From Eubacteriaceae bacterium (GTDB taxonomy: Bacteria; Bacillota; Clostridia; Lachnospirales; Lachnospiraceae), in assembly GCA_910574895.1 (NCBI GenBank), contig CAJTDQ010000004.1, forward strand, positions 62,001 through 126,000: a stretch of 64,000 nucleotides of DNA, written 5' to 3'. Shown piece by piece: positions 54,718-63,068 of this stretch. Each line of letters opens with the position of its first letter. Positions within the stretch are counted from its first letter, which is position 1. Below the pieces are notes generated by a model. It saw only the letters and a program-made list of their open reading frames with translations, was not told the origin of the DNA and searched no databases. The position numbers and the translations under genes were made by a program.

Positions 54718-56325
54718 ATGTTGCTTAAAATGAGCATCTCAAGCAGTATATTGATTATCTTGATTGTTATTTTGCGCTTTGTTGCTTTAAACAGGCTGCC
54801 GAAAAAATTTTTTGTGCTGTTGTGGAATATTGCAATACTAAGATTGCTGATACCCTTTGACTTACCGATGCATTATGGACTTGCTTCACCTATGACAAAA
54901 TTAGCGGATAGTGGCATCAGTCACTATAATACTGCCAACAGTCCGCTTATAACAGAAACATTAAAAGAACCAATTACTGATACAACAGTAGCATTATCTT
55001 TAAACAACGTCGCATGGATGACGATTGTTTGGGCAGCAGGTATGGCAGTCATGCTTGTGATTTTCGGGGTATTATATTGGAGAGAATATCAAAAAATACG
55101 GACAGCATTACCTATTTCAAAAGAAAGCGATGATTATTTCAGGTCAGTGACAACGATTCCTAAACGTGTAAAGTTATTGGTATCGGACAGAATCTCAACA
55201 CCTTTAACGTATGGAGTTTTGTCACCTAAAATTATATTCCCGAAAATTTTTAAACTTTCGGACAACACGAAAATAAAATATGTCCTTACGCATGAAATGA
55301 TACATATAAAACGGTTGGATAATCTTTGGAAAATAATTATCCTTATAGTGGTGAGCATACACTGGTTCAATCCTTTCGTTTGGATAATGTATCGGCTTCT
55401 CAACCGTGATATTGAATTATCATGTGATGAAAAAGTGGTTGCTCTTTTGGGAGAAACAGCAAAAAAGGAATATGTTACGACGCTTGTAGATTTGGCGGAA
55501 AAGCAGTATCATTGGTCGTTTATCTCAAATGGATTTGGAAAGAACGCCATACAAGAAAGGATTGTGGCAATCATGACGTTTAAAAAAGCAACTTGTTTAA
55601 GCATAGGCTGCACAGTGGTTTTATTAGCAGGCGCGATTACAGTATTTGCACAAAATGATTTTAAAGTGGCAGGTACTGATGCTGGTACAATGTCTAAAGC
55701 CCACATTACGGAAGACAAAAAAAATTATTTGGAAAAAACTGAAATCGAAGATGGTGAGTATTTACATCATGGAATTACAGTTATCAATGGAGCTTATTAT
55801 TACCAAGGCGTGCGCATCCGCATATTCATGGATTTAAGGGAAAACAAATCTTTTGAAACTTTCAGTTTTGATAAGGAAGGAACCGTTGATATACGGTTAA
55901 TACGGTCAAAAAATAATTCTATTAAAAAAATTGAGTATCTCACAAAAGAAGAAGCAGATGAAATCCTTAGTGATTTTGAAGATAGCGAGTTGGATGGGCA
56001 GACGGAAGAACAGCATACGGGTGTGATAACCAGATTAGCAAAAGAAGAACTTCCGAATAAGGTTATAGATGCCATAAATTCTTGTGATGATGAAAAATGG
56101 TATGTGATTAATGACAAGGAATATCAATATGTTTATTTTAATGGTTTGACTGCCAATTATGCTTTCCAACCAGAGATTTATGCTGACAGCCATAGCGGGA
56201 CTTTACAAATATATGATATGGGTACTTCAACTAAAAATTATGTATTGCTTGAAATTGAACGGAATATTTCACTGAAAATTTTATACAACCATTCGCAAGT
56301 TTCATATACAGAAATAGCTTTATGA
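54718..56325 (+). CDS. BlaR1-like M56 membrane metalloprotease with atypical extracellular sensor domain
   Basis: In the 535-residue protein, membrane segments at about 8-24, 32-50, 100-120 and 205-220 enclose the M56 protease. The zinc motif is HEMIH at 192-196 with a downstream ELSCDEK Glu. A last membrane helix (about 288-308) leads to an outer domain of about 220 residues. That domain has no SxxK/SxN/KTG penicillin-binding set and instead matches the next gene's product (YYYQGVRIRIFMDLRENKSF, GTVDIRLIRSK). It is thus a repressor-inactivating sensor for an unknown signal. The ATG at 54718 follows TGAGGTG. Confidence 0.88.
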   Translation: MLLKMSISSSILIILIVILRFVALNRLPKKFFVLLWNIAILRLLIPFDLPMHYGLASPMTKLADSGISHYNTANSPLITETLKEPITDTTVALSLNNVAWMTIVWAAGMAVMLVIFGVLYWREYQKIRTALPISKESDDYFRSVTTIPKRVKLLVSDRISTPLTYGVLSPKIIFPKIFKLSDNTKIKYVLTHEMIHIKRLDNLWKIIILIVVSIHWFNPFVWIMYRLLNRDIELSCDEKVVALLGETAKKEYVTTLVDLAEKQYHWSFISNGFGKNAIQERIVAIMTFKKATCLSIGCTVVLLAGAITVFAQNDFKVAGTDAGTMSKAHITEDKKNYLEKTEIEDGEYLHHGITVINGAYYYQGVRIRIFMDLRENKSFETFSFDKEGTVDIRLIRSKNNSIKKIEYLTKEEADEILSDFEDSELDGQTEEQHTGVITRLAKEELPNKVIDAINSCDDEKWYVINDKEYQYVYFNGLTANYAFQPEIYADSHSGTLQIYDMGTSTKNYVLLEIERNISLKILYNHSQVSYTEIAL

Positions 56326-56385
56326 TGGAAACATGGTATTGAAACTGGTATGCCATAAAGAGCGGATAAAGGAGGATAATTTCAA

Positions 56386-57075
56386 ATGAAAAGAAAAACA
56401 ATTTTTTCAATAGTTACAATATTTATTTTTATATTCATGGTTTCTATGCCAATAGCTGCATCTGCAAAGGGTACGCCATCTAGTAAGCATGTTTCTGAAT
56501 ATGCCCAATTAGGTATTATAAAGAAAGATGATGCGTTCTTTTATAAAAATAAGCGTATCCGTATTTTTTTTGATGAAAGGGCTGACCGTTCTTTTGAATA
56601 CAGCTTCGTGGATATTGATGGAACAATTGATATACGTCTGTTGAGAAATAAAGCTGGAGATATTAGCAGGCTGAAACGGATACCAAAAAAGAAAGCGAAT
56701 AAAATATTGAAAGATATGCTTGGTTTTGTTCCAAAACACCCCACTGAAAATACGAAACCTCACAAGAAAAAAGAGTATACTGATATTGAGCGTTGCCAGC
56801 TTAAAGATGTCCCTGTCGGAATTAAGAAAGTTATTAAAAAAAGATGCACTAAGAATAAATGGTACATTATCAAATCTTCAAATAGAGATTATGTATATTT
56901 TAAAAAAGTGCCAAAAGACTTTGCATTCCAAATTATCGGCAAAAATTTAAATATACATGATATAGGGAAAAAGAAAAAAAATGGTTCTGTACTGCTCTCT
57001 ATCGGCAGGAATTTTAATTTTACTCTCACTTATAATTCCAAGCCAGTAAAAACCATTATTATAAAAGCTAAATAG
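56386..57075 (+). CDS. Secreted protein homologous to the BlaR1-like sensor domain
   Basis: The 229-residue protein has a signal peptide (basic start, hydrophobic 6-25, likely cut after ASA). The mature part aligns with the outer domain of the preceding protease: FFYKNKRIRIFFDERADRSF, GTIDIRLLRNK, KKANKIL, KWYII....YVYF and LNIHDIG. It is very Lys-rich. AAGGAGG precedes the ATG 60 bases after the protease gene, and a strong terminator follows. It may be a soluble ligand-binding partner, decoy or effector of the sensor. I do not recognise the family. Confidence 0.8.
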   Translation: MKRKTIFSIVTIFIFIFMVSMPIAASAKGTPSSKHVSEYAQLGIIKKDDAFFYKNKRIRIFFDERADRSFEYSFVDIDGTIDIRLLRNKAGDISRLKRIPKKKANKILKDMLGFVPKHPTENTKPHKKKEYTDIERCQLKDVPVGIKKVIKKRCTKNKWYIIKSSNRDYVYFKKVPKDFAFQIIGKNLNIHDIGKKKKNGSVLLSIGRNFNFTLTYNSKPVKTIIIKAK

Positions 57076-57133
57076 AAAGAAACGACTCAAGCAAATGTGT
57101 CTGCGTGGATATTTGGCGATTATCACGAGAGTT

Positions 57134-57165
57134 AATACCCCGCTGTTCACAGCGGGGTATTGGTT
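57134..57165 (+). terminator. Strong terminator ending the cargo module
   Basis: AATACCCCGCTG (57134-57145) pairs perfectly over twelve bases with 57150-57161 around TTCA, followed by GGTTT. Confidence 0.9.
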
Positions 57166-57668
57166 TATTAAAGAAATTCATTTATTTTAGTGCTTGCCAA
57201 AATTTATAGATATATTATCTATTTATGTAATGATATTTTTTACATATTTTGTTCTTTCTATAATCATAGGTAGGACAAGCCCACCAAATAAAAAAAACGA
57301 TGTTCGGGTGGGCTATTTCGTCATACCCTGACCACCCTCCGACTTCGCTTTTTGAAGTTTGGAGGGATTTTTATTGCCTGCAAATAGCAAATTCTATTTA
57401 CATATATCATATCGGGGATGGGCGGACAGCCTGTTAAAAAACTCCTCGTCAGTACATGGGGGCTTTGTACCCTGCAAGTAGAAGTCATATTTCTACATAT
57501 TGGAACTAAAATCTCTCTAAACCGTAAAGGTCACGGAACCTTTGCGGTTTTTCTTTTGTCGTTTTTTATCGGAATGTGCCGAAGGGCTGTTTCCGCTGTT
57601 GGCTGCCGTTCGCCGCCTATCCAATCTGGATTATTACATTTCAAAAATTCAGATTGGAGGAAAAAAGA
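57166..57668. other. Non-coding stretch with hairpins between cargo and sigma-like gene
   Basis: No gene is convincing. AGCCCACC/GGTGGGCT form a hairpin around 57278-57314, and CCCTCC/GGAGGG another near 57344-57367. A third at 57519-57550 has thirteen pairs with one wobble, followed by TTCTTTT, and looks like a terminator or attenuator upstream of the sigma-like gene. Confidence 0.6.
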
Positions 57669-58094
57669 ATGGCATACAACAACGGACGGGAGAACAGGAA
57701 ATGGCTTATCTGGAAAGAAGCCGAGGAAAAAATATTGAGGGAACACGGAGTTGATGAAACCACCATTGAACAAATCCGCACAGACGACAGGGCAGACTTC
57801 AATTCCAACAGGCGGTTTTACCATTGGACAAGCGACTTCGGTGAATACCTTGAGGGGATGGCAGACAGGGAACAGAATACCGAGCTAAAGACGGTTGCTG
57901 ATTTACTGGACGAGATTGAGGACGAAACTCTGTATCGGGCATTGCTTACGGTGGACAGGCGTACCCTGCAAATCATCCTGCTGAAAATGCAGGGCTATTC
58001 CACAAAGGAAATCGCCCCGCTTGTGGGATTGACAACGGGTGCTATCTATGCAAGGCTAGACCATCTGCGGAAAAAGCTGCGGAAGATTTTATAA
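57669..58094 (+). CDS. Sigma-70 region 4-like regulatory protein
   Basis: The 141-residue protein ends in a helix-turn-helix of sigma region 4 type: RRTLQIILLKMQGYSTKEIAPLVGLTTGAIYARLDHLRKKLRKIL. The first 85 residues are charged and helical and include a WTSDFGEYLEGM segment. Proteins of this kind are frequent in clostridial mobile elements and probably control transfer genes. TTGGAGG stands before the ATG at 57669. Confidence 0.85.
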   Translation: MAYNNGRENRKWLIWKEAEEKILREHGVDETTIEQIRTDDRADFNSNRRFYHWTSDFGEYLEGMADREQNTELKTVADLLDEIEDETLYRALLTVDRRTLQIILLKMQGYSTKEIAPLVGLTTGAIYARLDHLRKKLRKIL

Positions 58095-58729
58095 CCAGCT
58101 AATAAAGGCAGCTTTCTGGCGGGCTATTGGGTGGGGGATAAAATTTCCCCACCCAATTTAAAATTATATGAATAAAATTCCCGTCCACAGGGAATACTAA
58201 AAAGTTTGCCCAAAGTATTGACATGGGTACAGCCGCTATGGTATTCTGAAATACCCATGAGGGAATTGGAAGATTGAAAATGAAATAGCACATAGATGGA
58301 AGAATGAAATGTCAGCCAATGGATAAGGCTGACTGCCGCCGAACGTAAGTCGTCCTTTTCGGCTGGCGTATGGCAGCAAGGTTTTGAATCCCAAAGCCGT
58401 TACATAGCATTGCGAATCTGAGCAGGAGAAAACACTCCTGTCATTCGTGGTGCGGTGTGGCGGCTTTTTCATTTATCCAAAAGTCAAGAAAAATCGAATC
58501 CAGAACGGAGGTGGAAAGGACATAGGATTTTCTTTTCGGCGGGTAAGGCAGGTATGGAAGAATACTGCTGCACAGGAAAAATGCTCTGCGGCGTTGTCCA
58601 CAGAGATAGCGAGCATCGGATTGTGTCAGCCACAATCCCGCCCACACAAAACAAGTGGGCGTAACTTACTCAGGGGACATCCCCTGTTTACCCCGAAGAA
58701 AGAAAAATAAGACTGGAGGATTGAGGAAA
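58095..58729. other. Non-coding region with terminator and candidate oriT
   Basis: TTGGGTGGGG (58127-58136) pairs with 58147-58156 as a terminator of the sigma-like gene. Further on, 58639-58686 holds a candidate oriT. A possible 36-residue frame at 58554-58664 (MEEYCCTGKM...) has AAGGCAGG upstream but overlaps the candidate oriT; I cannot tell whether it is expressed. Confidence 0.55.
58639..58686 (+). other. Candidate origin of transfer (oriT)
   Basis: A perfect seven-base inverted repeat CGCCCAC/GTGGGCG (58639-58645, 58655-58661) is followed by TAACTTACT and a second one, CAGGGG/CCCCTG (58671-58686), 44 bases before mobC. Position just upstream of mobC-relaxase and the repeat-then-nic layout fit an oriT. 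The nick site is not identified. Confidence 0.45.
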
Positions 58730-59086
58730 ATGAGCAGAGAAAAATCAGAAAAGGTTGTGCGGAGTGTCCCGATTACTGTCCGATTGAACGAGGAAGAACA
58801 TGAAAAATTAAAGCAGTGCGCCGCCGCTTGCGGTCTGTCCACCGCCGAATTTATGCGCCAGTTATGCAAGGGAAACGCCCCTCAGCCACAGCCTAAAACC
58901 GAGTTTTGGGAACTGCTAAACAAGCTCTATGAGGTGCATGACGCTTTCAAAAAGTGTGTTCCCTACTATCTAACCGCCGCCGAAATCTGTAAGGAGATTG
59001 AGGATTTTATCTTAGAACTGCAACAGAAAATAACTCTCCCACTACGATTTAATGTAGAAGAACTGATGGAACAGGGGGCGGTCTGA
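58730..59086 (+). CDS. mobC: MobC-like relaxosome accessory protein
   Basis: The 118-residue protein has an N-terminal ribbon-helix-helix (SVPITVRLNEEEHEKLKQCA, GLSTAEFMRQL) that binds DNA at oriT, and a helical C-terminus. It precedes the relaxase by one base. TGGAGG before the ATG at 58730 fixes the start; the open frame upstream runs through the candidate oriT. Confidence 0.85.
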   Translation: MSREKSEKVVRSVPITVRLNEEEHEKLKQCAAACGLSTAEFMRQLCKGNAPQPQPKTEFWELLNKLYEVHDAFKKCVPYYLTAAEICKEIEDFILELQQKITLPLRFNVEELMEQGAV

Positions 59087-59087
59087 T

Positions 59088-60452
59088 ATGGCAACAACGA
59101 GCTTATGGCATATCAAAGGGCGGCTGAAAGACCTCATTGATTATGTGGAAAATCCAGAAAAGACCATGCCGAATGAAGATATGCAGGACTTCTTTGACGT
59201 GTTCTCCTATGTGAAGAATCCGTTAAAAACAAACGAGGGCGAGTATGTTTCCGCAATCAACGCTCTGAAAGAAACCGCCTTGCAACAGATGATTTTGACA
59301 AAGAAGCAGTACCAAAAGACAGGCGGATATATTGCATGGCACGGATACCAGAGCTTCAAACCAGACGAGGTAACGCCCGAACAGTGCCACGAAATCGGAT
59401 TAAAATTAGCAGGGGAAATGTGGGGCGATAAATACCAGATAATTGTTGCCACTCATCTTGACAAAGGGCATCTGCACAATCATTTTTGTTTCAACTCTGT
59501 TTCTTTCATAGACGGACAGAAATATAATTACTCAAAATCAGAACAGAAAAGGTTGAGGGAAGCGTCCGACCGCTTATGCCGAGAGTACGGTTTATCGGTG
59601 ATTGAAAACCCCAAGAAAGCACCATCCAGACCGCTTTATCTGGACGAAAAGAACGGAAAACCCACACGGTACAATGTCTATCGGGAGGATTTAAGGGAGG
59701 CAATCAATGGGAGCAGGGATTTACAGCACATGATGAAATACCTTGCCGATAAGGGATATGAGGTTGATTTTTCGGGCAGCCATTGGAAAATGAAGCTGCC
59801 GAAATACAAACATTTCACGAGATTAGACACGCTTGACGAGCGGCTAACCCCCAATTTCATACAGTCATGTTTAGGCGGGGCTTCCCGATATGGGAACTAC
59901 AAAGCAAAGATTTCCTACTCTCCCCATATGCCAGAGCAGTATAAAAATGCATGGAAACCACATCAAAAAACCACGGGGATTTTAGCGTTGTATTACTACT
60001 GGTGCTATCAGTTGGGGATATTCCCCAAAGGCACGGACTACAAGCCGACAAGCCCGCTGATGAAAGAGGAATTGCGGAAGTTAGATGAAATCACCACACA
60101 GGTACGGTATATGTCCAAGCATAACATTTCCACCCTCTCCGACTTACACGCCGACAGGGAGAAAAACCAGACCGAAATGAATAAACTGATTGACTACCGC
60201 CAGCACGTGCGGAACAAGGTACGCCGTGCCACACCAGCCGAAAAAGAAAAAATTCGGGAAGAAAAACGGTGCGTGACGGAGCGGATAACGGAGCTTAGGA
60301 AGCGGCTGAAATATGCAGACAGGATTGAAAAACGCTCCGCACACATTGATGACTGCTTAAACCAAATCTACGACACGATTGAAAATCAGCGGTCAAACCG
60401 ACAGAAACAGCCAGTTAAAACAGCACGCAGGAGGGAGGAACCATTGCGATGA
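59088..60452 (+). CDS. Relaxase / mobilization nuclease
   Basis: The 454-residue protein shows the relaxase metal motif THLDKGHLHNHFCFNSV (about 122-138), with the His triad of the MOBP-type fold, and a candidate catalytic Tyr among GGYIAWHGYQSF upstream. The C-terminal half is basic and helical (about 330-454). It nicks oriT and leads DNA into the recipient. No coupling protein or mating-pore genes are in the element, so it depends on a helper for transfer. ATGA overlap with tnpW. Confidence 0.9.
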   Translation: MATTSLWHIKGRLKDLIDYVENPEKTMPNEDMQDFFDVFSYVKNPLKTNEGEYVSAINALKETALQQMILTKKQYQKTGGYIAWHGYQSFKPDEVTPEQCHEIGLKLAGEMWGDKYQIIVATHLDKGHLHNHFCFNSVSFIDGQKYNYSKSEQKRLREASDRLCREYGLSVIENPKKAPSRPLYLDEKNGKPTRYNVYREDLREAINGSRDLQHMMKYLADKGYEVDFSGSHWKMKLPKYKHFTRLDTLDERLTPNFIQSCLGGASRYGNYKAKISYSPHMPEQYKNAWKPHQKTTGILALYYYWCYQLGIFPKGTDYKPTSPLMKEELRKLDEITTQVRYMSKHNISTLSDLHADREKNQTEMNKLIDYRQHVRNKVRRATPAEKEKIREEKRCVTERITELRKRLKYADRIEKRSAHIDDCLNQIYDTIENQRSNRQKQPVKTARRREEPLR

Positions 60453-60751
60453 GCAGACTGTCCGAGGAAGAAATACAGGCGATTATGGAGGAATACAAGG
60501 ACGTCCCTATGGTAAATCCAGACAAAATATATCCCCCTCTGCCGCCTGTCCAGAACGTCACGCCCCTTGTCCGCATCCCAGAGCCGATGAGCCTTACCGA
60601 GAAAATCGGCGGCACGGAATACACCGTCAACGCCCATTTCCGAAAAGACGGGCGGGACTTGCTTGTAATGCTTACGGATATTTTTCGGCGCAGCGCACAG
60701 GGATATGGATTTTATGATAATGAGAATTGGGGTGATGACGACGGGGAATAA
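60449..60751 (+). CDS. tnpW: Transposon-encoded TnpW-like protein
   Basis: The 100-residue protein has a C-terminal KIGGTEYTVNAHFRKDGRDLLVMLTDIFRR segment, the pattern of TnpW-family proteins of Tn4451-like elements. The N-terminal half is Pro-rich. GGAGGGAGG precedes the ATG, which overlaps the relaxase stop. Function unknown. Confidence 0.75.
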   Translation: MSRLSEEEIQAIMEEYKDVPMVNPDKIYPPLPPVQNVTPLVRIPEPMSLTEKIGGTEYTVNAHFRKDGRDLLVMLTDIFRRSAQGYGFYDNENWGDDDGE

Positions 60752-60782
60752 CAGGCAGCGGAAGAATTATCACTTTAAAGCG

Positions 60783-60811
60783 TTGAAGTTTAAGGGCAGA
60801 TGTGGTATACT
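60783..60811 (+). promoter_or_regulatory. Promoter of tnpX
   Basis: TTGAAG (60783-60788) and TATACT (60806-60811) have a 17-base spacer, 48 bases before the tnpX ATG, in the gap after tnpW. Confidence 0.65.
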
Positions 60812-60859
60812 GTACCTACACTTCACAATACCGTGTCTGCTGTCGGAAAGGAGAGCTTT

Positions 60860-62518
60860 ATGAAAAGACAGCAGGAAGAATTCACGGCATTATATTGTAG
60901 ATTAAGCCAAGATGATGGGCGGGAAGGTGAAAGCAACAGCATTGTAAACCAGAAAGAATATCTGATGAAATACGCAAAAGAACACGGTTTCCCTAACCCG
61001 AAATTCTACGTGGACGACGGCTATACGGGTACGAATTTTGACCGCCCAAGCTTTAAGGAAATGTCGTCGGACATTGAAAAAGGGTTTGTAAAGACCGTCA
61101 TTGTCAAAGACTTATCACGCTTCGGCAGGAACTATATCGAGGTCGGCTCATACTCCGAAATCATCTACCCCGAAGCGGGCGTGAGGTTCATCGCCATCAT
61201 GGACAACGTGGACACGGGCAGCCTTGAGAGCAACGAATTTGCCGCCTTTACCAACCTTTTTAACGAATGGTATCCCAAAAGCACGAGCAAAAAGGTAAAG
61301 GAAGTCAAGAAAGCGAAAGGGCTTGCAGGCGAGCATTTGGGCGCACCGCCTTATGGGTATTTGCGGAATCCAGACGATAAAACACGTTGGCTTGTGGACG
61401 AGGAAGCGGCGGCAGTTGTCCGCAGGATATTCTCACTCTGTATACAGGGAAAAGGCGTGTCAGCCATTGCCACAGCCCTCTGGGAAGACAAGGTGCTTAC
61501 CCCGTCAGCCTACAAGGTGTCAAAGGGAATCGGCGTTGCAAAAAAATCGGAACATCCCTATAACTGGGAAACGTCTATGATTGCATCCATTCTGGAAAAT
61601 GTGGCATATATCGGCGTGACGGAAAGCTTTAAATCCACCCGTTTAGGCTTCAAGAGCAAAAAACGCATCCCAACCGCAAAGGACAGGCGGACGTATATCG
61701 AGGACGCCCATACGCCCATCATTGACAGGGATATGTGGGAAAAAGTGCAGATGATACGGGCGAACAAACGCAGACCGACCAAAAGCGGAACGACAAGTAT
61801 CTTTTCGGGGCTGCTCTATTGTGCCGACTGCGGGGCGAAACTCAGCTTAGCCACAGCAAACGGATATGAGCATTTCCGTTGTTCCATGTATAAAAGGACG
61901 AGCAGGGCAAAGGAATGTACACAGCACTATATCCGAGAGGACGCATTAAAACAATTAGTTCTGAAACAGCTCCAGCAGTTCCTCTCCTATTTACAGCAGT
62001 TTGAGCGTGTGTTTATCCGACAGCAGATTGACGCCACCCTTGCAGAACGCAGATACGAGTTATCCGCAAAGCAGAAACAGATAGAAAAGGACGAAAAGCG
62101 GATAAAGGAGCTTGACCGCCTGTTCCGCAAAATCTATGAGGATAATGTCAACGGAAAGCTGAATGACGAACGCTTTTACAAGCTGTCGGACGGATATGAA
62201 GCCGAGCAGGAACAGCTAAAGCAGGAAATCGAAACCTTGACAGCCGAGGTCAGCGAAGCCGACACGGAAGCGACCAATGTCACCAAGCTGATAGCCGTCA
62301 CCAAGAAATACACCCGCATCGACGAGCTGACGCCCGAAGTCCTAAACGCATTTGTGGATAAAATCGTAGTCCATGAGCGTGAGAAAAAAGACGGGAAACG
62401 GACACAGCAAATCGACATCTACTATTCCTATGTCGGGATTGTGGACATCCCCACGGATGCGGAAATGCGGGAAATGGAACGAGAATATACGCAGCGTACC
62501 AAACGTCAAACCGCCTAA
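60860..62518 (+). CDS. tnpX: Large serine recombinase TnpX
   Basis: The 552-residue protein excises and inserts the element. It has an N-terminal resolvase domain with TALYCRLSQDD (catalytic Ser16), VKDLSRFGRNY and a following recombinase domain (GAPPYGYLRNP, ENVAYIG). The zinc ribbon is CADCGAKL...FRCSMYKR, followed by a long coiled coil (about 385-480) and a DELTPEVLNAFVDKIVVHE tail. Large serine recombinases of this type act at GA dinucleotides. GGAAAGGAG precedes the ATG at 60860. It appears intact. Confidence 0.95.
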   Translation: MKRQQEEFTALYCRLSQDDGREGESNSIVNQKEYLMKYAKEHGFPNPKFYVDDGYTGTNFDRPSFKEMSSDIEKGFVKTVIVKDLSRFGRNYIEVGSYSEIIYPEAGVRFIAIMDNVDTGSLESNEFAAFTNLFNEWYPKSTSKKVKEVKKAKGLAGEHLGAPPYGYLRNPDDKTRWLVDEEAAAVVRRIFSLCIQGKGVSAIATALWEDKVLTPSAYKVSKGIGVAKKSEHPYNWETSMIASILENVAYIGVTESFKSTRLGFKSKKRIPTAKDRRTYIEDAHTPIIDRDMWEKVQMIRANKRRPTKSGTTSIFSGLLYCADCGAKLSLATANGYEHFRCSMYKRTSRAKECTQHYIREDALKQLVLKQLQQFLSYLQQFERVFIRQQIDATLAERRYELSAKQKQIEKDEKRIKELDRLFRKIYEDNVNGKLNDERFYKLSDGYEAEQEQLKQEIETLTAEVSEADTEATNVTKLIAVTKKYTRIDELTPEVLNAFVDKIVVHEREKKDGKRTQQIDIYYSYVGIVDIPTDAEMREMEREYTQRTKRQTA

Positions 62519-62603
62519 ATACAGGCGTGGCAGGAGAAAATCTATGCTCCTGCCGATACATATCTATTTTTTATCCCTATCTGGTTTAACCCATAATCAA
62601 CGA

Positions 62604-63042
62604 CTGTAAAAAAATGCACATCTTGTATATGCTGGCAGGGGGAGTAAATTTCTTGCTTGCGTTATTCTTAGTTTATTTAGGAAAAGGGAATATGGCATGG
62701 AAGTTATTTTCATATAATAATCCAATAGTTTATATTCAGGCAATAGCGTTATTTATTTCTTTTTTAACAATAAAGTGCAATGGAAGGATTGGAATATTTA
62801 TAGGACGTTTTGGCCAATATACTTTAGGAATATATTTAATTCATTCTCATAGTCTTTTAATTCCTTACAGATTTAGGGAGTTAGAGATTATTATGAAAGA
62901 TATGGGAGTGATATTCTGGCCTTTTCTAATCTTACTTTATTGTATCATTCTATATATTGTATGTAATTGTGTGGAAATTCTTCGAAAGAAAATTGCGAAG
63001 TGTTTCGTAAAAATACGTACCATAAATGTAAAAAGAGTTTAA
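62604..63042 (+). pseudogene. Acyltransferase-3 gene, C-terminal part, split by the element
   Basis: Native sequence resumes after GA at 62602-62603: the frame reads CKKMHILYMLAGGVNFLLAL, then about three further membrane segments (FGQYTLGIYLIHSHSLL) and the stop. An ATG at 62614 opens the frame without a ribosome site, so the fragment is probably not translated alone. It completes the N-terminal part at 51915-52522. Confidence 0.9.
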
Positions 63043-63068
63043 TGGAGTTAAAGCTTGGGAAGAAAGAT

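Larger units (their letters stand above)
52523..62601 (+). mobile_element. Tn4451-family mobilizable transposon, ~10.1 kb, flanked by GA
   Basis: It carries tnpV at the left, and mobC, a relaxase gene, tnpW and the large serine recombinase gene tnpX at the right. Terminal imperfect inverted repeats are 52523-52534 and 62575-62586 (eleven of twelve bases match). Both host junctions show GA (52521-52522 and 62602-62603), as known for TnpX/TndX recombination. Removing the element with one GA rebuilds the acyltransferase frame. The right backbone is visibly richer in G+C than the host genes, whereas the cargo at 54.2-57.1 kb is AT-rich. The interior includes relics of other elements. Confidence 0.9.

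Noticed and set aside
54718-56325. Beta-lactam resistance sensor (true BlaR1/MecR1)
   Set aside because: The outer domain has no credible SxxK, SxN and KTG set (only incidental SxxK) and no beta-lactamase or PBP2a gene is nearby.
57576-57668. Longer N-terminus for the sigma-like protein
   Set aside because: The upstream codons have no ribosome site, while TTGGAGG directly precedes the ATG at 57669.
60379-60717. Alternative 112-residue frame overlapping the relaxase end and tnpW
   Set aside because: It has Arg/Pro/His-rich composition with no ribosome site; the tnpW frame has GGAGGGAGG, ATGA overlap and family resemblance.
62298-62561. Minus-strand frame at the element's right end and its mirror at 53160-53423
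   Set aside because: Both are antisense to the tnpX C-terminus and appear twice only because tnpX is duplicated in inverse orientation.
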